Assembly: GCA_905202595.1 (NCBI GenBank)
Contig: CAJKSP010000055.1
Coordinates: forward strand, 1 to 12,454
Source: an uncultured Sutterella sp.
GTDB lineage: Bacteria > Pseudomonadota > Gammaproteobacteria > Burkholderiales > Burkholderiaceae_F
Length of the DNA: 12,454 bases
Direction of reading: 5' to 3'
The position numbers were made by a program, and so were the translations under genes. The notes under the pieces were generated by a model that saw only the letters and a list, made by a program, of their open reading frames with translations, was not told the origin of the DNA and searched no databases. Positions 7,233 through 12,454 of the stretch are shown here, piece after piece (the first letter of the stretch is position 1; every line of letters begins with the position of its first letter).

Positions 7233-9446
7233 ATGCCGGCTCAAATTTCACGCCGAAGCCTTCTGAAGACTGTATCGCTTGCCGCGGCATCCGCTTCCGC
7301 CCCGAATCTCTTCGCTCAGGCGGCGCCGGGCGACGCGAATGCAGTCTGGACGGGGTATACCATCTGCGACAGCTGCAACCATGTCCCTCAGTGCGGCATT
7401 CGCTTTGATGCCAAGGGCAACACGGTCATCCGCATTGCCAATTGGCAGGAGAATCCGCAGAATCATCTCTGCTCCAAAGGACTCTCGACGCTGCAGCGCC
7501 TCTACAACCCGAACCGTCTTCTTTATCCGATGAAGCGCACCGCGCCCAAAGGGTCGGCCGATCCGGGCTGGGTCCGCATTTCCTGGGACGAGGCCTATCG
7601 GACCATCGTCGCCAAGATGCTCGAAATTCGGCAGAAGCATGGCGCCGAGGCGGTCATGTTCTATGCGGGCGATCCGAAGGAGCCGCGTCCGGCCATCTAT
7701 CGTCTGGCGCGCTACTTCGGCAGCACGACTTTCGGCACGGAGTCCTCGGTCGGATGCCGTTCGGGCTGCATGATGGCCGAAGAGCTCAACTTCGGCTGTC
7801 CGAACAACGGCGGCACGCCGTCGGCTGACACGAAGGTCTACATGATCATGGCGACCAATGTCTGGGCGCAGCCGCTCACCTGGTGGAAGGCCATCATGGC
7901 GGCGAAGGCGCGCGGCTGCAAGATCATCACGATCGATTCGCGCCGCACGAAGGCCGCTGAAATTGCCGACATTCATCTGCAGCCGCGCATCGGTACCGAT
8001 GCGGCGCTCGCCGCCGGACTCATCCGCGTGCTCATCAAGGAGAACCTTTACGACAAGGCGTTCTGCGAAGAATGGACGCACGGCTTTGAGGAATACAAGG
8101 CCTACTGCGAAGCCTTCACGCCCGAGCGCACCGAAGAGCTCACGGGCGTTCCCGCAAAGCTCGTCGTCGAAGCCGCTCGCCTCTGGGCGAAGGGGCCGGG
8201 CGCCTTCACGCTCACGACGCAGTCGCTTTCGCACAATTCAAACGGCGTCAACAATGCCCGCGCGCTGCTGCTCCTTCCGATCGTCATGGGCTACATCGAC
8301 GCCAAGGGCGGCGCTGCGTTTCCGCAGAATCCGAAGGGGCTCGCCATGGCGGCCTACGGCCTGCATCCCTCGATGTCGGAAAACGCCTGGTTCAATAAGC
8401 CCGAACAGAAGGCCCGCCGGCTGGACCGCACCGAGGTGCCGCTTTGGCATGAGATGAAGGACCAGGTGAGTCCGAACAACTTCCCCGAATGGGTGCGGGA
8501 CGGCAAGGTGCGCATGTTCTGCGGCTGGGGCTTCAACGTCAACATCTGGCCGTCGCCTGCGGTTTACCGCGATGCGGTGAAGAAGCTCGACTTTGCCTTT
8601 TCCGCCGACTACTTCTATCGTCCCGACAGCCATCAGGATCTGGACATTCTGCTGCCTGCCGCGATGAACTACGAGCGCTATGCGCCTTTCGGCTGGTACA
8701 GCAACCGCATTGCCGTCCGCCGTCCGGTGAAGCCCCTCGGCGAATGCCGCGAGGACTGGCGCATTGCGCTCGAGCTCGGCTGCCTCGTTGACAAGCCCGA
8801 GCACTTCTTTAACGGCGACCCGAAGGCCGCATGCGACTTTGTCATCAAGAATCTGCAGGGCAAGGGGTGGGACGCCTTTGAAGCGGCGCTGCCTGCGGTG
8901 TCGACGGTTCCGGCGCCCAAGCCCGGATTCCGCAAGTTTGCTGAAGGCCGCATGCGGCCTGATGGCAAGCCCGGCTTCAATACGGCAAGCGGCAAGCTCG
9001 ACATCGCAAGCGACCGTGCGGCCAAGCACGGCTTCCCTGCCATTCCGGAATTCAAGCCGATGATGCCGCTCACGAAGGAATTCCCGCTGCGCTTCCTCAA
9101 CGGCGCCCGCAAGCCCTACATCACGCATTCGAAGACGAGAGGCGATCAGCCGTACCTCCTCGAGCTCGAAGACCATCTCACGATCGACATCAGTCCGGAG
9201 GACGCCGCCGCCCGCGGCATCAAGGAGGGCGACATTGTCGAGATCCGCTCGCCTTTCGGCGGACCGGTCGAGGCCCGCGCTGCGGTGTCGATCATCGTGC
9301 CGCCCGGACTCATCGACGGCCAGTACGGCTGGCTCGGCAAGGAAAACACCCAGCAGCTCGTCGGCCGCAGCGTTCGCGATCCGATGAGCGGCTATCCGGC
9401 GTACTTCGAAATGCCGGTGAGCGTTGAAAAGAAGACGAAGGCCTAA
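7233..9446 (+). CDS. Tat-exported molybdopterin oxidoreductase, catalytic subunit
   Basis: This 737-residue subunit belongs to the DMSO reductase superfamily and would reduce or convert a respiratory substrate in the periplasm. The twin-arginine signal is ISRRSLLK (5-12), followed by an Ala-rich core ending near AQA30. The [4Fe-4S] site is C45-x2-C48-x5-C54-x25-C80, followed by SKG. The region TESSVGCRSGCMMAEELNFG (169-188) aligns with the molybdenum-ligand segment, so C175 is the likely ligand and C179 an alternative. Bis-MGD contacts are visible in TNVWAQPLTWW and ITIDSRRTK, and the Molydop_binding domain fills about 615-735. ATG 7233 (GGAG six bases upstream) was chosen over the open frame from 7185 because it places the Tat motif correctly. 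It is followed after 21 bases by its ferredoxin subunit. The substrate is unknown. Polysulfide, tetrathionate, arsenate, sulfoxide or an aromatic compound cannot be told apart here. Confidence 0.93.
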   Translation: MPAQISRRSLLKTVSLAAASASAPNLFAQAAPGDANAVWTGYTICDSCNHVPQCGIRFDAKGNTVIRIANWQENPQNHLCSKGLSTLQRLYNPNRLLYPMKRTAPKGSADPGWVRISWDEAYRTIVAKMLEIRQKHGAEAVMFYAGDPKEPRPAIYRLARYFGSTTFGTESSVGCRSGCMMAEELNFGCPNNGGTPSADTKVYMIMATNVWAQPLTWWKAIMAAKARGCKIITIDSRRTKAAEIADIHLQPRIGTDAALAAGLIRVLIKENLYDKAFCEEWTHGFEEYKAYCEAFTPERTEELTGVPAKLVVEAARLWAKGPGAFTLTTQSLSHNSNGVNNARALLLLPIVMGYIDAKGGAAFPQNPKGLAMAAYGLHPSMSENAWFNKPEQKARRLDRTEVPLWHEMKDQVSPNNFPEWVRDGKVRMFCGWGFNVNIWPSPAVYRDAVKKLDFAFSADYFYRPDSHQDLDILLPAAMNYERYAPFGWYSNRIAVRRPVKPLGECREDWRIALELGCLVDKPEHFFNGDPKAACDFVIKNLQGKGWDAFEAALPAVSTVPAPKPGFRKFAEGRMRPDGKPGFNTASGKLDIASDRAAKHGFPAIPEFKPMMPLTKEFPLRFLNGARKPYITHSKTRGDQPYLLELEDHLTIDISPEDAAARGIKEGDIVEIRSPFGGPVEARAAVSIIVPPGLIDGQYGWLGKENTQQLVGRSVRDPMSGYPAYFEMPVSVEKKTKA
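7274..7347 (+). repeat. Tat-signal-coding segment duplicated at 11224-11297
   Basis: These 74 bases encode residues 15-38 of the molybdoenzyme leader (SLAAASAS to DANAV). They recur at 11224-11297 in the same orientation with 5 mismatches and no gaps, about 93% identity. The match stops sharply on the right side and fades on the left. Confidence 0.9.
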
Positions 9447-9467
9447 CAGGAAGGAAAGGAGACCAAT

Positions 9468-10103
9468 ATGAGCAAATACGGCATTCTTTTCGATGCAGAC
9501 AAGTGCATCGCCTGCCAGGCCTGCTTCGTCGCCTGCAAAGAGGAAAACCAGGTGGATCCCGGCATGCAGTGGGTGCGCATCGAGCGCAGGGAGGATCCGA
9601 AGGCGCGAATCATCACGTACTTCCGCGCGTCGTGCCAGCACTGCGACGAGCCTGCCTGCCTGAAGGTCTGCCCCGCCAAGGCGATTTCGAAGGGGCGCTT
9701 CGGCGAGGTGGCGGTCGATCAGTCGAAGTGCATCGGCTGCAAGGCCTGCCTCGCTGCCTGCCCCTACGGTGCGCCGCAGTTCAACGACGCGAAGAAGACG
9801 TCCTACTTCGGCGGCAAGGCGCCGCTTGCTGTCCGGGAGCTTGAGCCCTGGCAGAAGCACGTGCCGGGGAAGGCCGAGCACTGCACGCTCTGCCCGCAGC
9901 GCCTCGGCGAGGGGCGGCTGCCCGCCTGCGTTGAAAACTGCTCGACGGGTGCGCTGACGCTTATCGACTACGATGCGCTCAAGCCCGAGGAGGCGGCGCT
10001 GCTGCAGCGTGCGCAGATGATGACCGCCAAGGCCGGCACGCAGCCCAAGGTGCGCTATCTGAGCTCGCACGTGAATTTCGCTGAGATGAGCATCAAGCGC
10101 TGA
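9468..10103 (+). CDS. four-cluster ferredoxin subunit of the molybdoenzyme (DmsB/PsrB/NrfC type)
   Basis: This 211-residue iron-sulfur protein would carry electrons to the catalytic subunit. All 16 cluster cysteines are present. Group I is C13-x2-C16-x2-C19-x3-C23, group II C56-x2-C59-x4-C64-x3-C68, group III C88-x2-C91-x2-C94-x3-C98, and group IV C139-x2-C142-x11-C154-x3-C158. Together they predict four [4Fe-4S] clusters. It has no signal peptide and no membrane helix, so it would be exported folded as a passenger of the Tat-tagged subunit, as is known for DmsAB. ATG 9468 has AAAGGAG six bases upstream. It lies 21 bases after the catalytic gene and is surely co-transcribed with it. The usual third partner, a quinol-oxidising membrane anchor (DmsC/NrfD), does not follow. 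Instead a terminator and a chaperone gene come next. Confidence 0.95.
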   Translation: MSKYGILFDADKCIACQACFVACKEENQVDPGMQWVRIERREDPKARIITYFRASCQHCDEPACLKVCPAKAISKGRFGEVAVDQSKCIGCKACLAACPYGAPQFNDAKKTSYFGGKAPLAVRELEPWQKHVPGKAEHCTLCPQRLGEGRLPACVENCSTGALTLIDYDALKPEEAALLQRAQMMTAKAGTQPKVRYLSSHVNFAEMSIKR

Positions 10104-10118
10104 AGCGCTGCTTTCGGT

Positions 10119-10157
10119 GCGCCGGCGCGATGAGGAGCCGGCGCTTTCCTTTTTTTC
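10119..10157 (+). terminator. terminator or attenuator between the ferredoxin and chaperone genes
   Basis: GCGCCGGC (10119-10126) pairs perfectly with GCCGGCGC (10137-10144) around a ten-base loop, followed by TTTCCTTTTTTT. It begins 16 bases after the ferredoxin stop and ends about 22 bases before the chaperone start. It may end most transcripts and let only a fraction read through, which would keep the chaperone at a lower level than the enzyme. Confidence 0.8.
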
Positions 10158-10179
10158 TTGTTTTGGCAGATCTTCACCT

Positions 10180-10857
10180 ATGGCAGATCAAGCTTGCGCA
10201 TCCGAGTCTCAAGACTTCCTCAGCCGGACGGCGCCCTATCGCGCCTTTCTCTACCGCTTCTGGAGCCAGTTCTTTCTGGGGCGGCTGACGCCGGACTGGC
10301 TGGCGGCGCTGACGGACGCGGCGAAGGTCGAGGCCGTGCTCGAGGCTGGCCGCGATCTCGACGCGTCGGCGGCAGTTCCCGATCCTTTAGGTGGCGAGCG
10401 AAAAGGGGAGGAGCAGATTCTCGAGGCGCTCCAGCAGGACTTCGCCCGGCTTTTCTACGGCGTCGGCCGTTCAACGGCGCCGCTCACCATGAGCGCTTCG
10501 CAGACGACGGAAAAGCTCCTGAGCGGTCCGCTTTCTGCGCGCGTTCGCGGGGTTTATGTCGAGCACGGCCTGGTGCAGTCCCGCGAGCATGAGGCTTCTG
10601 AAGAAGGCGTCGAATGTCTTCCTGACGATCATCTCGGCATCATGCTCGGCTTTCTGGCGGAGCTTGCAGAGCGCAATGACGGCGGCGCCGAGCGGCAGTT
10701 CCTGCGCGACTGGGTGCAAAGCTGGTGGCCGCAGGCGGCGCGCGAAGCCATGGAGGCGCTAGGGGATCAAGAGAAGCCGATGCGGCGGCTTTTGGAAGCC
10801 TTCTCCCGCTTCCTTGAAGCAGAGGCGAAGTGCCTCGACGCTTCGGCAGAGGGCTGA
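10180..10857 (+). CDS. TorD/DmsD-family maturation chaperone
   Basis: This is a cytoplasmic redox-enzyme maturation chaperone of 225 residues, a typical TorD length. Such proteins bind the Tat signal and the apo-form of the partner molybdoenzyme until the cofactor is inserted, then release it for export. The all-helical fold is suggested by the N-terminal YRAFLYRFWSQFF segment, LQQDFARLFYGVG (84-96), and the family signature around 149-164 (DDHLGIMLGFLAELAE), which corresponds to the conserved E/P-x-DHLG-x-L-xF-x-A helix. The open frame extends back to a GTG at 10117, but that start would lie inside the terminator hairpin. ATG 10180 is therefore preferred, although its ribosome binding site (GGCAGA) is weak. 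Position right after the A and B genes ties it to that enzyme. Confidence 0.88.
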   Translation: MADQACASESQDFLSRTAPYRAFLYRFWSQFFLGRLTPDWLAALTDAAKVEAVLEAGRDLDASAAVPDPLGGERKGEEQILEALQQDFARLFYGVGRSTAPLTMSASQTTEKLLSGPLSARVRGVYVEHGLVQSREHEASEEGVECLPDDHLGIMLGFLAELAERNDGGAERQFLRDWVQSWWPQAAREAMEALGDQEKPMRRLLEAFSRFLEAEAKCLDASAEG

Positions 10858-10883
10858 GGGGCCTGTCGGTCGGCTCAGTTCAG

Positions 10884-11171
10884 TCAGGCAGAAGCTCTGC
10901 TGCGGCCGAATGCGTCATCATGTTCGGCCGCCCAAACGCGGGCAGCTTGCGGATCTGAAGCCGCATAGCTGCCGCGGCTGATGGAGTAAATCCAATCCTT
11001 CTTTTGCATGTTCGTCAGCCGGCTTTGCACCGTGGAGGCGGAGAGGGCTCTTCTGCTGCCCGTTTCTTCCGTCAGGCGCTTCAAAAAATGTGCGGCGAAA
11101 AGGGTGTTGCAGCCGCTGGGACCGGCTTTGGCCATTTCGGTGAAATGAAGCGGAGTCAGCGGATTTGCCAT
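10884..11171 (-). pseudogene. 5'-truncated copy of the C-terminal part of the ATPase-like gene
   Basis: About 95 codons read MANPLTPLHFTEMAKAG onward and match residues 79-166 (counted from the TTG at 12409) of the gene at the right edge, with scattered substitutions. Everything upstream of that point is missing: the frame meets a TAG at 11184-11186, four codons before the first possible start. The matching end is intact, except that four extra codons (RASA) follow FGRS before the stop. DNA identity to the longer copy is about 92% over 266 bases without gaps. The winged-helix-like core STVQSRLTNMQKKDW is preserved, but on its own the fragment is unlikely to have the parent's function. I see no ribosome binding site. 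Confidence 0.8.
10899..11164 (-). repeat. 266-bp direct repeat, copy 1
   Basis: This matches 11912-12177 in the same orientation at a constant offset of 1013 bases. I counted about 20 mismatches and no gaps. Six of the mismatches are clustered near the inner end (around 11143-11150). It carries the truncated ATPase fragment. Confidence 0.93.
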
Positions 11172-11200
11172 CAAGGGACAAAACTATTTGCCCCCGGGGG

Positions 11201-11350
11201 ATGCGGACGTTTTGGGGAAGCGCATCGCTTGCCGCTGCATCCGCTTCCGCTCCGAGCCTCTTCGCTCAGGCGGCGCCGAGCGACGCGAATGCAGTCTCCC
11301 CATATGGCGGGAAGCTATTTCCGGCCAAATCTGTTTACATTCCGCGATAG
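11201..11350 (+). pseudogene. fossil Tat signal peptide of a lost molybdoenzyme-like paralogue
   Basis: From ATG 11201 the frame reads MRTFWGSA, then a 24-residue stretch from SLAAASASAP to DANAV that matches residues 15-38 of the molybdoenzyme leader at 22 of 24 positions (N25S and G33S). The first eight residues resemble a second kind of Tat motif, RRTFLGSA, with the first Arg changed to Met and Leu to Trp, so the export signal is dead. After 11297 the frame runs into unrelated sequence (SPYGGKLF) and stops at 11348-11350. No cluster-binding Cys or molybdopterin domain follows. It is a relic of a paralogue or a recombined leader segment, not a working gene. Confidence 0.75.
11224..11297 (+). 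repeat. second copy of the Tat-signal-coding segment
   Basis: This is 74 bases at about 93% identity to 7274-7347, in the same orientation and reading frame, with no gaps. Two of the five differences are silent. The other three change two codons. Confidence 0.9.
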
Positions 11351-11353
11351 GAA

Positions 11354-11381
11354 TTGGGAGAGGGTGAAGCCCTGCTAATAT
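11354..11381 (+). promoter_or_regulatory. weak candidate sigma70 promoter
   Basis: TTGGGA (11354-11359) and TAATAT (11376-11381) are separated by 16 bases. Each box matches the consensus at four of six positions. A start near 11388 would give a transcript of about 150 bases ending at the terminator at 11500-11538, or reading through into the small protein gene. Confidence 0.25.
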
Positions 11382-11451
11382 TGACCCGCGGAGAATAGCG
11401 GGCTTTCTTGCCCGCGCCGGTTCTTTGCGAACGGTCAGGCGGATGCTGAAT

Positions 11452-11540
11452 TTGCGGGCGTGTCCCGCAATGACGCTGTCATGTGACAGCGCCCACAAAG
11501 CAAAAAGCCCAACCGTTGCCGCGGAAGGGCTTTTTTGCTT
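11452..11540 (+). promoter_or_regulatory. structured leader with terminator in front of the small protein gene
   Basis: Three consecutive stems are visible. TTGCGGG/CCCGCAA spans 11452-11470 with a 5-base loop. CGCTGTCA/TGACAGCG spans 11474-11491 as an almost perfect palindrome. The terminator stem GCAAAAAGCCC/GGGCTTTTTTGC spans 11500-11538, with one bulged T and further T's after it. The terminator ends eight bases before the ribosome site of the small gene. This layout is that of an attenuator or of a short RNA with its own terminator. The terminator stem could also act on the minus strand. No known riboswitch motif is recognised. Confidence 0.5.
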
Positions 11541-11559
11541 TTCTAGTGGAGAATCGGCG

Positions 11560-11700
11560 ATGACACAACAGAAACCCTCGCCAATCTCCGTAGAGATAGT
11601 AGCACACTGGGGACGAAAGTTCTCGGTTCGAATCCGCATAGGTCTTACGGCCGCAGCGATTCTTGTGCTCGTCTCGGCGGTTAGTAAGCTCCTCGGGTAA
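11560..11700 (+). CDS. 46-residue single-pass membrane protein, function unknown
   Basis: ATG 11560 is preceded by GGAG (11548-11551) at a good eight-base spacing. The 46 residues start MTQQKPSPISVEIVAHWG, continue with a basic stretch (GRKFSVRIRIG, five basic residues between 18 and 29), and end in one hydrophobic helix from about 28 to 45 (IGLTAAAILVLVSAVSKLLG). The basic-then-hydrophobic order suggests that the N-terminus stays in the cytoplasm, with the helix across the inner membrane. An upstream in-frame start at 11425 would add 45 residues translated through the terminator hairpin, so it is rejected. Terminators lie on both sides, so it forms its own unit. I do not recognise the family. 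A small regulatory membrane protein or a type I toxin is possible, but neither is shown. Confidence 0.6.
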   Translation: MTQQKPSPISVEIVAHWGRKFSVRIRIGLTAAAILVLVSAVSKLLG

Positions 11701-11715
11701 CTGAGGATCCTGAAC

Positions 11716-11756
11716 GAAAGGAAGCGATTTTCGGATCGCTTCCTTTCACCGTTTTT
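11716..11756 (+). terminator. rho-independent terminator after the small protein gene
   Basis: GAAAGGAAGCGAT (11716-11728) pairs perfectly with ATCGCTTCCTTTC (11735-11747) around a six-base loop. ACCGTTTTT follows. The 13-bp stem begins 16 bases after the stop codon. Confidence 0.88.
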
Positions 11757-11908
11757 AACTTTCCCGCTGGATGCCAATTTTGGGTTGGGTCGGTTCCGGA
11801 AAAGTCAAAAAAAATAAGAAAAACAGATACGAAAAAGCCTCTCTGTCAAACGTCAGGGGTTGTGAGCCATAAAACGACAGATCTTGGATCCAACCTCCTC
11901 AGAAGATC
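11757..11908. other. short AT-rich spacer
   Basis: This contains an A-rich patch at about 11800-11845 whose composition is unlike the rest of the window. AGATCT occurs twice (11879-11884 and 11904-11909) with GGATCC between. I see no gene, convincing terminator or promoter. Confidence 0.4.
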
Positions 11909-12454
11909 TCAGCTGCGGCCGAATGCGTCTTCATGCTCGGCCGCCCAGACGCGGGCAGCTTGCGGATCAGAAGCCGCATAGCTGCCGTGGCTGATGGAGA
12001 AAATCCAATCCTTCTTTTGCATGTTCGTCAGCCGGCTTTGCACCGTGGAGGCGGAGATGGCTCTCTTGCTGCCCGTTTCTGCCGTCAGGCGCTTCAAAAA
12101 ATGTGCGGCGAAAAGGTTGTTGCAGCCGTTGGGACCGGCCTTGGCAATTTCGGTGAAGAGGCGCTGAGTCAGCGGATCAGCTTTCCATATGGGCGTTAGA
12201 AATTCATTTGCGTCTGTCCGCGCTTGATTGGCGCAAATGGCCAGAAATGCTTCGTCAATCTCGGTGCCTGGATAGGCTTGAATCTGCGCTAGAAGCTGCC
12301 GTAGCGTCTTGGGCCTGCAGCCCAATATGACGAAGCCTTTGCTGAGGCACGCTTTCGTCGGAACCTTGGGCATTCCGGCCAGCTCTTCAAGCTGCCAGTC
12401 TGTAAGCAACTCCCCGCTGAAGCGGGAAGCTTTATTGTTACCCCAGAGGGGGCT
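11909..12454 (-). CDS. C-terminal part of an ATPase-like protein with a winged-helix end (5' end outside the window)
   Basis: The frame is open through the right edge, so at least 181 residues are visible and the true start lies beyond 12454. The TTG at 12409 is just an internal Leu codon. The visible part begins SPLWGNNKASRFSGE, followed by LLTDWQLEELAGM and ILGCRPKTLRQLLAQ. The C-terminal 90 residues carry LFTEIAKAG, the helix STVQSRLTNMQKKDW (136-150), and GSYAASDPQAARVWAAEH. The pattern 'S-x-VQ-R-L near a K-x-W/L-I turn, then G-x-Y-x-x-x-DP' is what I know from the C-terminal winged helix of archaeal-type prokaryotic ATPases (PF01637-like). The P-loop would lie outside the window, so the family call is tentative. 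A truncated copy lies 1 kb away. Confidence 0.6.
   Translation of the reverse strand, partial: SPLWGNNKASRFSGELLTDWQLEELAGMPKVPTKACLSKGFVILGCRPKTLRQLLAQIQAYPGTEIDEAFLAICANQARTDANEFLTPIWKADPLTQRLFTEIAKAGPNGCNNLFAAHFLKRLTAETGSKRAISASTVQSRLTNMQKKDWIFSISHGSYAASDPQAARVWAAEHEDAFGRS
11912..12177 (-). repeat. 266-bp direct repeat, copy 2
   Basis: This is the counterpart of 10899-11164, at about 92% identity with no gaps. It lies inside the longer, apparently intact end of the ATPase-like gene, so this copy is probably the parent or the less decayed one. Confidence 0.93.

Noticed and set aside
8238..10070. 610-codon minus-strand frame across the molybdoenzyme and ferredoxin genes
   Set aside because: It spans two well-defined genes on the plus strand and has no recognisable domain.
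11177..11200. AACTATTTG shared with 6978-6986 upstream of the molybdoenzyme, as a relic of a duplicated promoter
   Set aside because: Nine bases is too short in 12 kb, and the following bases do not align without several gaps.
11614..11650. GGTTCGAATCC, which looks like the T-arm of a tRNA
   Set aside because: Only three of the five stem pairs can form around the TTCGAAT loop, no matching acceptor, D or anticodon arms are found, and the bases are in-frame codons of the small membrane protein.
1..12454. CRISPR array, insertion sequence or phage genes
   Set aside because: I found no regularly spaced repeats, transposase or integrase motifs, or terminal inverted repeats around the duplicated segments.

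Overview
The window looks like a chromosomal segment from a Sutterella-like betaproteobacterium (Burkholderiales, Sutterellaceae). The placement is an inference. It rests on the high-GC coding sequence, the betaproteobacterial-looking end of a 5S rRNA, a solitary peptide/glutathione-type binding protein, and a Tat-exported molybdoenzyme set typical of anaerobically respiring gut Sutterellaceae. No marker gene settles the genus.

Left part (1-3520): the window opens on the last bases of a 5S rRNA and the rRNA operon terminator. htpG (Hsp90) follows, behind a near-consensus heat-shock (sigma32) promoter. A strong two-way terminator separates htpG from a convergent MFS transporter gene.

Middle part (3521-7232): an 842-base gene-free stretch holds several hairpins and a 14-base palindrome. 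It precedes a GsiB-like periplasmic binding protein, which stands alone without its ABC transporter partners and ends in a clean terminator. A 189-residue protein of unknown function lies on the minus strand. The next gap, about 580 bases, contains a minus-strand terminator that belongs to no visible gene.

Respiratory block (7233-10857): a Tat-exported molybdopterin catalytic subunit (737 aa), a four-cluster ferredoxin subunit (211 aa) and a TorD-type maturation chaperone (225 aa). The chaperone would load the cofactor and hold back export until the enzyme is folded. The ferredoxin subunit would feed electrons to the catalytic subunit. No NrfD/DmsC-type membrane anchor is present, so the route from the quinone pool is unknown. 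A terminator hairpin lies between the ferredoxin and chaperone genes.

Right part (10858-12454) is a scarred accessory region. It holds a truncated copy of the C-terminal part of an ATPase-like gene, about 92% identical in DNA to a longer copy that runs off the right edge. It also holds a short fossil of a Tat signal peptide, with a core about 93% identical to the leader of the molybdoenzyme 4 kb away. Between the two ATPase copies sits a 46-residue single-membrane-helix protein, with a structured leader and terminator in front and another terminator behind. The fossil Tat leader and the small-protein unit are the most unusual things in the window.
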